Source of the DNA: Betaproteobacteria bacterium
GTDB lineage: Bacteria; Pseudomonadota; Gammaproteobacteria; Burkholderiales; SG8-39
DNA length: 64,000 nucleotides
Direction of reading: 5' to 3'
Assembly: GCA_022340285.1 (NCBI GenBank)
Contig: JAJDOG010000084.1
Location: 88,721-152,720, forward strand
Shown: positions 1-9,177 of the stretch, piece after piece
How positions within the stretch are numbered: the stretch's first letter is position 1
Layout: every line of letters begins with the position of its first letter
Notes under the pieces: generated by a model
The model's input: the letters and a program-made list of their open reading frames with translations, nothing else
Database searches by the model: none
What the model was told of the DNA's origin: nothing
Made by a program: the position numbers and the translations under genes

Positions 1-1
1 G

Positions 2-241
2 GCTATGGAAGCCTGGCGAGCCGAGCCACTCGGCTTCTTCCGCTGGTTTGCCGCGTATCCGGTTCTGCTCCGCATCGACCACGCCACGGCCGCGCGCTGC
101 GTCTGGTTCCGCGACTTGCGCTTCCTCACGCCGGGACGTGACTCGTGGCCATTCCAGTTCGGCGTCTGCCGCAACGGCGGCGATGATACGTGGAACGCAT
201 TCCAGCTCGTGGGCGACGCGGTGCGCCTACCCATCCGTTGA
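2..241 (+). CDS. C-terminal fragment, metal-dependent hydrolase-like membrane protein (partial)
   Basis: The reading frame is open from the window edge to a stop at 239-241, so only about 79 C-terminal residues are visible. The segment with FRDLRF followed by WPFQFGVCR resembles the soluble C-terminal tail of inner-membrane proteins annotated as metal-dependent hydrolases (DUF457-like). This is recalled family resemblance; the metal-binding N-terminal part lies outside the window. The next gene starts 64 bases downstream on the same strand. Confidence 0.5.
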   Translation, partial: AMEAWRAEPLGFFRWFAAYPVLLRIDHATAARCVWFRDLRFLTPGRDSWPFQFGVCRNGGDDTWNAFQLVGDAVRLPIR

Positions 242-305
242 CGGTTTCGAATACGGTTCCGAAACCCATCGCACATCCCGGCCGCCGTCCGATTCGGAGA
301 TCCAG

Positions 306-1526
306 ATGAACGAGTTGTCAGGAAAAGTCGCGAGGCATCGCGCGCGCAGGAGAATCCTGCTCGCGCTGCTCGCGACGGCGATGCTGCTGCCAGCGACGGC
401 CCTCCCAGCCGACTGCGTCCCTCGCGGCGCCTGGGGTGCTCCCGGCCCCGACGGCTTGCGCCCGCTCGCCGTCGCGGACCTCTTCGGCAGTCTCGCGCGC
501 CGTTCGGTGGTGCTGCTCGGAGAGCGCCATGACAGCGCGGAGCATCACCGCTGGCAGCTGCACGTGATCGCGGCCCTGCATGCGTTACGGCCCGATATGG
601 TGATCGGCCTCGAGATGTTCCCGCGCCGGGTGCAGCCAGCGCTGGACCGCTGGGTCGCAGGCGAGCTGAGCGAGGCGGAATTTCTGCAAGCCAGCGACTG
701 GCGTGACGTGTGGAACACGGACCCGCAGCTCTATCTGCCGATCTTTCATTTTGCGCGCATGCACGGCATTCCGATGGTCGCGCTCAATGTCGACCGCAAG
801 CTCACTCGCGCGGTGCGCAAGGAGGGCTTCGACGCGGTGCCGGCTCAGGAACGCGAGGGAATCTCGCGCCCGGCGCCCGGAAGCGCGCAGTACATCGAGT
901 TCCTGCACAAGAGTTTCGTCGAGCACGAAAAGACCGGCGCTGCGGGCCGTGCCACCGAAAGCACCTCGACCGAAGATCCGGCGTTCCGGCATTTTGTCGA
1001 GAGCCAGCTCGTCTGGGATCGCGCCATGGCGGAGGGGATCGCCGCCACGCTCGAGCGCAAGCCGACGGCGCAGGTCGTCGGGATATTGGGAGGCGCACAC
1101 ATCGTGAACCGCTACGGCGTTCCCCATCAGCTCGAAGCGCTCGGCATCGGCGACGTGGCCGTGCTCCTCCCGTCCGACAGCGGCAGCGACTGCGAGCAGT
1201 TGGTCGCTGGATACGCCGATGCCGTGTTCGGCTTGAGTGCACCACAACTGGCGTCTGCGCCGCGCCGCCAGCGGCTCGGTGTGTGGCTCGAGCCCGACGC
1301 TGGTGGCGTTCGCATACGTCGCGTCGAGGAGGGCAGCGTTGCCGAGGCAGCCGGCGTGCGCGCGGGTGACATCGTCGTCGAAGTGGCGGGCCTGCCGGCG
1401 AAGGAGCCTGGCGATCTCGCTGCAGCGGTTCAGCGGCATGCGCCCGGAACGTGGCTTCCGCTGAAAGTGAAGCGCGGCACTGGCGCGGTCGAGCTCATCG
1501 CGAAGTTTCCGCCGACGACGCCGTGA
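306..1526 (+). CDS. ChaN/Tiki-family haem-binding-like protein with C-terminal PDZ domain
   Basis: A 406-residue exported protein. Start at ATG 306 puts a basic segment and a hydrophobic signal peptide (LLALLATAMLLPATA) at the N-terminus; an upstream in-frame start would bury it. Residues about 55-300 carry ChaN-type (PF04187) hallmarks: LLGERHDSAEHH, GLEMFPRR and a late GGAHIVNRYG. Family members bind haem or act as Tiki-like metalloproteases. Residues about 315-405 form a PDZ domain (EEGSVAEAAGVRAGDIVVEVAG), so substrate or partner binding in the periplasm is likely. The stop overlaps the GTG of the M1-peptidase gene by 4 bases, which implies translational coupling. No haem ligand can be assigned from sequence alone. 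Confidence 0.8.
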   Translation: MNELSGKVARHRARRRILLALLATAMLLPATALPADCVPRGAWGAPGPDGLRPLAVADLFGSLARRSVVLLGERHDSAEHHRWQLHVIAALHALRPDMVIGLEMFPRRVQPALDRWVAGELSEAEFLQASDWRDVWNTDPQLYLPIFHFARMHGIPMVALNVDRKLTRAVRKEGFDAVPAQEREGISRPAPGSAQYIEFLHKSFVEHEKTGAAGRATESTSTEDPAFRHFVESQLVWDRAMAEGIAATLERKPTAQVVGILGGAHIVNRYGVPHQLEALGIGDVAVLLPSDSGSDCEQLVAGYADAVFGLSAPQLASAPRRQRLGVWLEPDAGGVRIRRVEEGSVAEAAGVRAGDIVVEVAGLPAKEPGDLAAAVQRHAPGTWLPLKVKRGTGAVELIAKFPPTTP

Positions 1527-3535
1527 GGGCACTGGCCGTCTCGATCGTCTGCGCGCTGGCGGCGGTGGTCACGCCAGCGCCCGCGTTCGCGCAGCCCGTT
1601 CACTACGATATCGCGGTGCACCTGGAGCCCGCGACGCGCGTCCTCGAGGCGACTGCACGGATCACGGTGAAGGCCCCTGAGGCGACGACGATCGCGCTCG
1701 CGCGGACGCTGGCCGCCGACTACATCCTCGTGGACGGCGAACCGCTGACCGCACGCGGTGTCACGCGCGGCGGCGAACGCGTATGGCCCGTCGCCGCGCG
1801 GCGCGGCGGCCACGCGATCGAGATTCGCTGGCGCGGCATCGTGGCGCCGATCGATCTCTCGCTGGATCATCGCGGGACGCTCGGGCGCCCGGTTGCGGCC
1901 AGTGGGCCGGACGGAACATTTCTGCCGTCCGGGAGCTACTGGTACCCGGTCATCGGGAATTCTCTCGGCAGCTACCGGGTGGCAATCGATCTGCCGGCCG
2001 GGCAGCGCGGCATCGTGGCGGGGCGCCTCGTCGAGGAAACGGTCGCGGAGGACGGGGCTCATGCCGTCTTCGAGTTCGCGCACCCGGCGGAAGGCATCGA
2101 TCTGATGGCGGGACCCTACCGCGTCGAGACGCGCGCCGTACGCACAACGCGCGGCAGCGATGTCGCGTTGCGCACGTACTTCGCGCCCGAGATCGCCGAG
2201 CTGTCGAAAAGCTACCTGGATGCGGTACAGGGCTACATCGATCTCTACGAGGCGCGGATCGGGCCCTATCCGTTCACCGAGTTCAGCGTCGTGTCGAGCC
2301 CCACTCCGACCGGCTTCGGCATGCCCACGCTCACCTATCTCGGCGAGAGTGTGCTTCGCCTGCCGTTCATCCGCGCCACGTCGCTCGGTCACGAGGTGCT
2401 GCACAACTGGTGGGGCAACGGCGTGTATCCGGATCTCGCAAGCGGCAACTGGGCGGAAGGGCTCACCACGTTCATGGCGGATTACGCCTACAAGGAACAG
2501 GCCGGCGACGATGCGGCGCGCGAGATGCGGCTCGGCTGGCTACGCGACCTCGCCGCGGTGCCGCCGGGGCACGACCAGCCGCTCAGGGCGTTCACTGCCC
2601 GCACGCACGGGATGTCGCAGATTGTCGGTTACAACAAGTCCGCCATGGTTTTCCTCATGCTGCGTGACACGCTCGGCACGGAAGCATTCGATCGTGGGCT
2701 GCGCCGGTTCTGGCTCGAACAGAAATTTCGCGTCGCTTCGTGGCGAGATCTGCAGCGCGCATTCGAAGCCGAATCCGGGCGTGACCTCGCGATGTTCTTC
2801 ACGCAATGGCTCGAGCGCGAAGGCCTGCCGTCCGTGCGGATTGCGGAGGCCTCGCGCGCCACCTCCGGCGGCACGCATCTGGTGCGGATCACCCTCGCCC
2901 AGGACACGCCGGCTTACGGGCTGCGCGTGCCGCTCCGCGTGCAGACCGAGCAGGGCGACGAGATGCACACGGTACAGCTCGCGAGCGGTCGGCAGTCATT
3001 CGAGATCGAGGTGCGGGCGCGTCCGACCGAGATCACCCTCGATCCCGAGTTCCGCATACTGCGCAGGCTCGACCAGGCGGAGCTGCCCCCGATCCTGCGG
3101 CAAACGATGGTCGCGCCGGCAGTGGTGGTGGCGCTAGCCGTGCCGGGAGCCGAATGGACGCCGCAGGCCAAGCGTCTGGCAGGACGGCTGATCGACGCCG
3201 CGCCGGTGTTCGTCGACGAGGGCGCATCGCTACCGCGCGACCCCGCTCTGCTCGTCATCGGTCGTCATGCGGAGGTGGACGCGTTCCTCGCGCGCAACGG
3301 TCTCCCGGCGCGCCCGCCAGCGGTCGCGGGCACTGGATCGGCTCAGGTCTGGGCGGCGACAAGGCCGGGCGGGGCGCCGCTGCTGATCGTTTCCGCCGGA
3401 GACCTCGGATCGCTGGGGGCGGTCGAGCGGCTCGTGCCGCACTACGGCCGCCAGAGCTACCTGGTGTTCGCCGGGCGCCGCATCATTGCCCGGGGGGTCT
3501 GGCCCAGTCCTGCCGGCGGACGGGCCCTGCGGTAG
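1523..3535 (+). CDS. M1-family metallopeptidase-like exported protein
   Basis: About 670 residues from GTG 1523, chosen because it overlaps the previous stop (GTGA) and begins directly with a signal peptide (VRALAVSIVCALAAVV...AFA). The zinc site is intact: HEVLHNWWG near residue 290 (HExxH) followed by NWAEGLTTF, whose Glu is the third ligand. The usual exopeptidase GAMEN motif is replaced by GFGMPTLTYLG, so an aminopeptidase specificity should not be assumed. The last 180 residues contain no domain I recognise. Cotranscription with the ChaN-PDZ gene suggests a shared periplasmic role. Confidence 0.8.
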   Translation: MRALAVSIVCALAAVVTPAPAFAQPVHYDIAVHLEPATRVLEATARITVKAPEATTIALARTLAADYILVDGEPLTARGVTRGGERVWPVAARRGGHAIEIRWRGIVAPIDLSLDHRGTLGRPVAASGPDGTFLPSGSYWYPVIGNSLGSYRVAIDLPAGQRGIVAGRLVEETVAEDGAHAVFEFAHPAEGIDLMAGPYRVETRAVRTTRGSDVALRTYFAPEIAELSKSYLDAVQGYIDLYEARIGPYPFTEFSVVSSPTPTGFGMPTLTYLGESVLRLPFIRATSLGHEVLHNWWGNGVYPDLASGNWAEGLTTFMADYAYKEQAGDDAAREMRLGWLRDLAAVPPGHDQPLRAFTARTHGMSQIVGYNKSAMVFLMLRDTLGTEAFDRGLRRFWLEQKFRVASWRDLQRAFEAESGRDLAMFFTQWLEREGLPSVRIAEASRATSGGTHLVRITLAQDTPAYGLRVPLRVQTEQGDEMHTVQLASGRQSFEIEVRARPTEITLDPEFRILRRLDQAELPPILRQTMVAPAVVVALAVPGAEWTPQAKRLAGRLIDAAPVFVDEGASLPRDPALLVIGRHAEVDAFLARNGLPARPPAVAGTGSAQVWAATRPGGAPLLIVSAGDLGSLGAVERLVPHYGRQSYLVFAGRRIIARGVWPSPAGGRALR

Positions 3536-3639
3536 TGACACGGAGTGGCAGGAACGCCTCCCAACCTGCGGATTTCACAATTTTTTTCAAATATGTTCCA
3601 CCGCGAATGGTGCGCACAAGGCATCATTTCGCGTGTAAC

Positions 3640-4407
3640 ATGGATCGATACCAGAACATAGGGGCCGTCCCCGAGGCGGTCCACGCGGAGATGGAACGGC
3701 CGGGCCGTATCGCGGATTTGTCCGACGTTGCGGGCGACGAGTACGACGCGCACGACGGGGCAGCGACCACGTCGGTCGAAGAATTGCTCGGCATCTTTGC
3801 GGAGCTGAGCGAGCGCGTCGCGCGACTCGAGCGCGCGATGGTGATGCTGCTTGGCGAAAATCGCGGCGAGGTGGCGGCGGACACCGAAACCGTGGAGATT
3901 CCGCCGCCGGCACCTGCACGGCAGGCGCCGTGGCGCGCCGCTCAACCGCAGGCTCCGGCGCGACCGGCCGCTGAGACCCTCACCGCAACGGACGTGGATT
4001 TCGACCTGCCCTCTCATCAATGGGGCGCGGAGGGACTCACGGAGAAGTCGTTCCTTAATGCCGGCCCGCTCACGCCCATTCAGCATTCCGACTATCCCGA
4101 GATCAAGGCCCCCGAAGAGGAGAAGCCCGCGCCGAAGCGCATCGGTCCGCCGGAGCGCGTGATCGCGCGCGCGGCCATCGAGGGCTACCCGCACATCATC
4201 GAATCGATCTGCCTCATGTGGGGTGGCCGCGAGGCCGACTCCTATCTCAGCAGGCTGGTGATCGATACGCGCGGCGGCCGCAAGGGCTTCCCCCAAGATG
4301 TCATGGACGAGCTGCTCGTGCTCGCTGAGGTCTGCACGATCAAGTCCGGGCTGAAGCCCGACTTCACGCCGTTCGACCGCGATCGCTCGCGCGAACGCGA
4401 AGGTTAG
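3640..4407 (+). CDS. Hypothetical protein with short coiled coil and Pro/Ala-rich linker
   Basis: A 255-residue protein from ATG 3640; an in-frame ATG at 3607 would add 11 residues. Residues 40-70 (EELLGIFAELSERVARLERAM) look like a short amphipathic coiled coil. A Pro/Ala-rich acidic linker follows, then a folded-looking C-terminal half (residues 160-245) with a conserved-looking CLMWGGREADSYLSRLVIDT segment. I do not recognise the family. Its stop overlaps by 4 bases, tail to tail, with the end of cobA on the other strand, so the two units converge without a terminator gap. Confidence 0.65.
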   Translation: MDRYQNIGAVPEAVHAEMERPGRIADLSDVAGDEYDAHDGAATTSVEELLGIFAELSERVARLERAMVMLLGENRGEVAADTETVEIPPPAPARQAPWRAAQPQAPARPAAETLTATDVDFDLPSHQWGAEGLTEKSFLNAGPLTPIQHSDYPEIKAPEEEKPAPKRIGPPERVIARAAIEGYPHIIESICLMWGGREADSYLSRLVIDTRGGRKGFPQDVMDELLVLAEVCTIKSGLKPDFTPFDRDRSREREG

Positions 4408-5171
4408 TCGCGTCCGCTCGCGACGCGCGCACGCGGCGTCCCGCTGAATCCCGCCGAAGAGAGGCGCTCCCGCAGGACTTCCCCGAGCAGGATCGTGGCG
4501 GGACCACGCAAGTCCGGCGGCGCGAGTCGCGTCAGCTCGGCAAGCGTTCCGAACCAGGCGCGCGCCTCGGGCAACGATGCGTTTTCCACGATCGCGACCG
4601 GCGTGGCGCCGCTCCGGCCCTGCTCCATGAGGCATCGCGACACCTCCTCGACTTCGCCCACGCCCATGTACAGCACGGTCGTATCGGCAGACGCCGTCGC
4701 GGATGCCCAGTCTCCTGCGCGCTCTCCGGTTCCCACGCGCGGCGTCGCGAAGGTCACGGTGCGACTCGCGCCCCGTCGCGTGAGCGACACGCCGAGCTCC
4801 GCCGCCGCGGCCAGTGCGGCGGTGATACCCGGCACGATCTCGTAGGCAATACCGGCGCGGACCAGCGCCTCGATCTCTTCCTGGGCGCGGCCGAACAGCA
4901 GGGGATCTCCGCCTTTCAGCCGCACGATGATCTTGAAGCGCTGTGCGGCGTGCACCATGCGCCGGTTGATGAACCCCTGCGCCGTCGAGATGCGGCCGGC
5001 GCGCTTGCCCACATCGACGAGTTTTGCACGCGTGGCCAGCGCCAGCGTTTCAGGGTGCACGAGCGCATCGTGGAACACGACGTCGGCGCGCGCCAGGATA
5101 CGGGTCGCGCGCAGCGTGAGGAGATCCGGGGCGCCCGGTCCCGCGCCGACGAAATAAACGATACCCGTCAT
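4404..5171 (-). CDS. cobA: Uroporphyrinogen-III C-methyltransferase
   Basis: 255 residues, SAM-dependent C2/C7 methylation of uroporphyrinogen III to precorrin-2, leading to sirohaem or cobalamin. It starts with the glycine-rich VYFVGAGPGAPDLLTLRA loop. RLKGGDPLLFGRAQEE, EIVPGITAALAAAAELGVSLTRRG and VLYMGV follow, all diagnostic of the family. The CysG N-terminal oxidase/ferrochelatase domain is absent. It is the last gene of the sulfate-reduction operon and its ATG overlaps the cysH stop (ATGA), so its likely job is supplying sirohaem for CysI, although the corrinoid proteins at 27-37 kb also need tetrapyrrole. Confidence 0.93.
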   Translation of the reverse strand: MTGIVYFVGAGPGAPDLLTLRATRILARADVVFHDALVHPETLALATRAKLVDVGKRAGRISTAQGFINRRMVHAAQRFKIIVRLKGGDPLLFGRAQEEIEALVRAGIAYEIVPGITAALAAAAELGVSLTRRGASRTVTFATPRVGTGERAGDWASATASADTTVLYMGVGEVEEVSRCLMEQGRSGATPVAIVENASLPEARAWFGTLAELTRLAPPDLRGPATILLGEVLRERLSSAGFSGTPRARVASGRD

Positions 5172-5911
5172 TCCACCAATCCCGCGCCCACCGTTGCCAT
5201 CTGCTTCTCACGCGCAAGGCGACCGTCGGGCGCGAGGTGCAAGCCGCACTCCTTGGTCTCGGGGCGCTCCCACCACCACCGCCCGGCGCGCGGGTCCTCG
5301 CCGGGGGCGATTGCCCGCGTGCAGGGTGCGCAGCCGATGCTCGGATAGCCACGCGCATGCAGCGGATTGGTGGGCACGTCGAATGCGTGGAGGTAGGCCC
5401 AGACGTCGGCGTCGCTCCAGGCCGCGAGCGGATTGAACTTCGGAATGCCGTGCGCGGCGTCGAACTCGCGCACTTCCAGCTCGCGGCGCGTGACAGCCTG
5501 TGCGCGGCGCAATCCCGTGATCCATGCCGCCTTGCCGGCGAGCGCGCGCCGCAGCGGCTCGACCTTTCGGATCTGGCAGCACTGCTTGCGCAGTGCCGTG
5601 CTCTCGTAGAAAGCGTCCGGGCCGTGCCTCTGCACGTAATCGTCCACGGCCTCGGGCCGAGGACGAAAAACCGCGAGCCGATAGCCGTAGCGGCGTTCGA
5701 TGGCGTCGATCAGTCCGACCGTCTCGGGGTGCAGCCGGCCGGTATCCAGGGTGAAGATCCCGATATCGAGGTCGTGACGCAGGACGACGTCCGTCACGAC
5801 CATGTCCTCGGCACCGAGACTGCTCGCCAGCGCGGCAGAAGGATGCTCCGTTGCGATCTCCCGGAGCGTGAAGGCGAGCTCGACCGCCTTGCCATGGAGC
5901 CATTCGTTCAT
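5168..5911 (-). CDS. cysH: Assimilatory adenylyl-sulfate (APS) reductase
   Basis: 247 residues from the ATG at 5911 (MNEWLHGKAVELAF). It reduces activated sulfate to sulfite with thioredoxin. The PP-loop region ALASSLGAEDMV and TLDTGRLHPET are present. KQCCQIRKVEPL and IGCAPCTRAI provide the CC/CxxC cysteines that bind a [4Fe-4S] cluster, the mark of the APS rather than PAPS branch. The C-terminal ECGLH holds the catalytic cysteine. Start and stop overlap both neighbours by 4 bases, so the operon is tightly coupled. Confidence 0.92.
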   Translation of the reverse strand: MNEWLHGKAVELAFTLREIATEHPSAALASSLGAEDMVVTDVVLRHDLDIGIFTLDTGRLHPETVGLIDAIERRYGYRLAVFRPRPEAVDDYVQRHGPDAFYESTALRKQCCQIRKVEPLRRALAGKAAWITGLRRAQAVTRRELEVREFDAAHGIPKFNPLAAWSDADVWAYLHAFDVPTNPLHARGYPSIGCAPCTRAIAPGEDPRAGRWWWERPETKECGLHLAPDGRLAREKQMATVGAGLVE

Positions 5912-6447
5912 GCGCACGCCCCCGACAACCGTCGACGGAACAGCGGGCTCGGGCGCGCGACACTGGATTGGTAGGCGTCGCTGAAGTCCGTCAAGGCGGC
6001 TAGCGCGCCGCGCGGATCCTCGTCGTCGGGCAGGACGAAGGCGTCGAATCCGCACGATGCGAGATAGTAAAGCTGGTCGCGCCGCACGTCCCCGATCGCG
6101 CGGAGCTCGCCCCGATAGCCGTGCCGCTCGCGCAGGACTCGCGCGAGGGAGTAGCCGCGTCCATCCGCGAATTCGCCGAAGCGTACGGCGATCACGCCGA
6201 AACGCGGCAGGTCCGCGGCCGCGGACTGCGGATCCTGGTCCGCGGCGAGCCACAGACCGACGTGCGGCAAGCGCTCGACGAGATCGTCGCGTCGTCGTAG
6301 CCAGAGGGCGAGCGGCACGATCAGCGGTTCGGCGGGCAAGTCGGGGAGCAGCCCGTCCTCGGCGGGAATCAGCAACCGGTCGAACGGCCCCTCAAGCAGC
6401 CGCCAGCTGTCGGGGCGCACGCGAGCGTTCCTGATGAGCGTTGCCAT
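5908..6447 (-). CDS. DUF934 protein, sulfite-reductase-associated
   Basis: About 179 residues. The ATG at 6447 (MATLIRNARV) has AAGGAG seven bases upstream; an ATG at 6453 sits too close to it. DUF934 proteins lie next to CysI in many betaproteobacteria, where they are thought to act as a partner in sulfite reduction in place of a CysJ flavoprotein. That role is inferred from context. Conserved-looking pieces include IRFGEFADGRGYSLA-type text (VRFGEFADGRGYSLARVL) and GFDAFVLPD. The gene starts inside the cysI 3-prime end (56-base overlap), so its ribosome binding site lies within cysI. Confidence 0.85.
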   Translation of the reverse strand: MATLIRNARVRPDSWRLLEGPFDRLLIPAEDGLLPDLPAEPLIVPLALWLRRRDDLVERLPHVGLWLAADQDPQSAAADLPRFGVIAVRFGEFADGRGYSLARVLRERHGYRGELRAIGDVRRDQLYYLASCGFDAFVLPDDEDPRGALAALTDFSDAYQSSVARPSPLFRRRLSGACA

Positions 6448-8092
6448 AGACATACTCCTTGAAAGGGGAAATTCCGATGCGGGCCACGGTGTCGACGAAT
6501 CGCTCCGCGTCGCCATCGCGATGCGCCAGGTAACAGGCGATCAGGCGCTCGATGACGTCCGCCACCTCGTCCTGCGCGAACGAGGGACCGATGACCTTGC
6601 CGAGCGACGCATGCTCACCCTGCGATCCCCCGATGGAGATCTGGTACCACTCGGACCCATCCTTGTCGACGCCGAGAATCCCGATGTGCCCCACGTGATG
6701 GTGGCCGCACGAGTTCATGCACCCCGAGATGTTGAGATCGAGCGGACCGATGTCGTGCACGTAGTCGAGATCCTCGAAGCGTTCGCGGATCGCCTCGGCA
6801 ACCGGAATCGAGCGCGCGTTCGCAAGTGAGCAGAAGTCCCCGCCCGGGCACGCGACGATGTTGGTGAGGAGACCGATGTTCGGCACCGCGAGCCCGAGCG
6901 CGCGAAGCTCGCCCCACAATGCCGCGAGATCGCGCTGACGCACGTCTGCGAGGATGAGGTTCTGCTCGTGAGTCACCCGCAATTCGCCGTGGGAATAGCG
7001 GTCGGCGAGCACCGCGAGCGCGTCCATCTCCGCAGCGGTCACGTCGCCGGGTGCCGATCCCGGGCGCTTCAGCGAGACTGTCACCGCGGCGTAACCGGCC
7101 ACCTTGTGCGGATGCACGTTGCGGCCATGCCAGCGGGCGAAACCGGCGTCGGTGCTCAGGCGGGCTTCGAGCTCCGCGCCTCGTGCCGGAAGCGCCTCAT
7201 AGGCGGGGCGCACGAAGCGAGCGGCGATCCGCTCCACTTCCTCCGGGATGAGCGTTGCCGGCCCGCCCTTCAGGTGCGTCCACTCGGCGTCGATTTCGTG
7301 CGCGAATTCGGGTGCCCCGCGCTCCTTCACCAGGAACTTGACTCGTGCGCGGTACTTGTTGTCGCGGCGGCCGTGGCGGTTGTACACACGCAGGATCGCG
7401 TCGAGATACGTCAACAGATGCTGCCAGGGCAGGAACTCGCGAATGACGTGGCCGATCATCGGGGTGCGCCCGAGCCCGCCGCCCACGCTCACCCGGAAAC
7501 CCGTCTCGCCGCCGGACCCGCGAACCGCATGCAGTCCGACGTCGTGCACGCGCGTCGCGGCGCGGTCCTCGCGCGAGCCGTTCACCGCGATCTTGAACTT
7601 ACGCGGGAGGTAGGCGAACTCGGGGTTCAGCGCCGACCATTGGCGCAGGACCTCGCACCAGACGAGCGGATCGACGATCTCGTCCGGGGCGACGCCGGCG
7701 AAATGATCGGTCGTGATGTTGCGGATGCAGTTGCCCGAGGTCTGGATAGCGTGCATCTGCACCGTGGCGAGGTCGCCGAGGATGTCGGGAACATCCTCCA
7801 GGCGTACCCAGTTGAGCTGCAGATTCTGGCGGGTGCTGAAGTGGCCGTACCCGCGGTCGTAACGCCGCGCGATCGTGGCGAGCTTGCGCAACTGATACGA
7901 GGCGAGCAGTCCGTAGGGGATCGCGATGCGCAGCATCGGGGCGTGGCGCTGGATGTAGAGGCCGTTCTGCAGTCGCAGCGGCCGGAAGGCGTCCTCCGAT
8001 AGCGTGCCCGCCAGGTAGCGACGAGTCTGGTCGCGGTACTGCCGGACGCGCTCGTCCACGATGCGCTGGTCGATCTCGTCGTAGAGGTACAT
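6392..8092 (-). CDS. cysI: Sulfite reductase haemoprotein subunit
   Basis: 566 residues; six-electron reduction of sulfite to sulfide. The sirohaem/[4Fe-4S] ligand motifs CPGGDFCSLA and CMNSCGHHHVGHIG (C-x5-C ... C-x3-C) are intact near residues 415-470. The N-terminal half has the ferredoxin-like repeat with LRIAIPYGLL and GHFSTRQNLQLNW. The length fits the ferredoxin- or DUF934-linked betaproteobacterial form. It is the first gene of the leftward cys operon, divergent from cysB across 131 bases. Confidence 0.94.
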   Translation of the reverse strand: MYLYDEIDQRIVDERVRQYRDQTRRYLAGTLSEDAFRPLRLQNGLYIQRHAPMLRIAIPYGLLASYQLRKLATIARRYDRGYGHFSTRQNLQLNWVRLEDVPDILGDLATVQMHAIQTSGNCIRNITTDHFAGVAPDEIVDPLVWCEVLRQWSALNPEFAYLPRKFKIAVNGSREDRAATRVHDVGLHAVRGSGGETGFRVSVGGGLGRTPMIGHVIREFLPWQHLLTYLDAILRVYNRHGRRDNKYRARVKFLVKERGAPEFAHEIDAEWTHLKGGPATLIPEEVERIAARFVRPAYEALPARGAELEARLSTDAGFARWHGRNVHPHKVAGYAAVTVSLKRPGSAPGDVTAAEMDALAVLADRYSHGELRVTHEQNLILADVRQRDLAALWGELRALGLAVPNIGLLTNIVACPGGDFCSLANARSIPVAEAIRERFEDLDYVHDIGPLDLNISGCMNSCGHHHVGHIGILGVDKDGSEWYQISIGGSQGEHASLGKVIGPSFAQDEVADVIERLIACYLAHRDGDAERFVDTVARIGISPFKEYVYGNAHQERSRAPRQLAAA

Positions 8093-8223
8093 GGGCCTGT
8101 TCGATCGGCTTCGATCGCCAAGAAGGGGTAAACCGCGGCGACCATGCTAAGAGAGCCGTTTATAATTGCAAAGACAGAATAGGCGGCTATAAATAGCAAA
8201 ATGGAATATAGGAATCCCCGAGA
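8093..8223. promoter_or_regulatory. Divergent cysI / cysB promoter region
   Basis: This 131-base gap separates divergent cysI and cysB. Bases 8155-8215 are distinctly AT-rich for this genome (TTTATAATTGC, TATAAATAGC, GGAATATAGGAAT) and are the only obvious place for the operon promoters and for CysB binding. No single CysB site can be assigned with confidence. Confidence 0.5.
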
Positions 8224-9165
8224 ATGACGCTCCAGCAGCTACGCTTTGTGCGGGAGACCGTGCGGCAGGGCCTGAGTCTCACTGAAGCCGCGCACGCCCT
8301 TTACATCTCCCAACCTGGAATATCAAAGCAGATCAAAGAGTTGGAGGGGGAACTCGGGGTCCAGATCTTCGCCCGGCACGGCAAGCGATTCACCGGACTC
8401 ACCGAGCCCGGCAAGGCGATCCTGGAAGTTATTGAGCGCTTACTTATCGAGGCCGAAAACCTCCGCGAGACCGCGCGCGAGTTCGCCGGCGCCGGAACCG
8501 GGGGGCTGACCATCGCCACGACTCACACGCAGGCGCGCTACGCGTTGCCGCGGGTAGTGCACGCGTTTCGCGCGCGGTTTCCGGGTGTGCGGCTCTCGCT
8601 TCTGCAGGGCAGCCCGACCCAGATCGCCGCGCTCGTGCTGCGCGGCGAGGCGAACGTTGCGATCGCGACCGAGGCGCTCGACCTTCACCCCGGGCTGCTG
8701 GCGCTGCCCGGCTACCACTGGAGTCACTGCGTCATCGTCCCGGCGGGACATCCGTTGGCCGATGTCGAGCGGCTTTCGCTGGAGGAGCTGGCTCGCTACC
8801 CCGTTGTCACGTACAGCACGGAGTTCGCCGGGCGGACGCACATCGACCGGGCGTTCCAGGCGAAAGGCCTCACGCTCGAGCCCGTGCTCGCCGCGCTCGA
8901 TGCGGACGTGATCAAGACTTATGTCGAAATCGGGCTGGGCGTCGGAATCATTGCGGCGATGGCCTTCGATCCCCTGCACGACCGCGCGTTGCGGTCGATC
9001 GACGCGAGCCACCTGTTCGAGAGCAACACCACGCGTGTCGCCGTGCGTCGCGGCGCCTATCTGCGCGGCTATGTCTACGACTTCATCGAGCTCTTCTCGC
9101 CGCAGCTCACGCGCGATGCGATCCGCACGGCGATCGCCGGTGCGGGCGACATGTACGAACTGTAG
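8224..9165 (+). CDS. cysB: LysR-family transcriptional regulator, CysB type
   Basis: 313 residues. The N-terminal winged helix reads LSLTEAAHALYISQPGISKQIKELE, very close to CysB/Cbl. The effector domain contains TTHTQARYALP, SLLQGSPTQIA and ADVIKTYVEIGLGVGI, the regions that bind N-acetylserine or sulfate/APS in CysB. It is divergent from the cys operon, the usual position for its activator. Cbl is the alternative name, but with a single copy in context CysB is favoured. Confidence 0.88.
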   Translation: MTLQQLRFVRETVRQGLSLTEAAHALYISQPGISKQIKELEGELGVQIFARHGKRFTGLTEPGKAILEVIERLLIEAENLRETAREFAGAGTGGLTIATTHTQARYALPRVVHAFRARFPGVRLSLLQGSPTQIAALVLRGEANVAIATEALDLHPGLLALPGYHWSHCVIVPAGHPLADVERLSLEELARYPVVTYSTEFAGRTHIDRAFQAKGLTLEPVLAALDADVIKTYVEIGLGVGIIAAMAFDPLHDRALRSIDASHLFESNTTRVAVRRGAYLRGYVYDFIELFSPQLTRDAIRTAIAGAGDMYEL

Positions 9166-9177
9166 GGCGCGCCGGGC

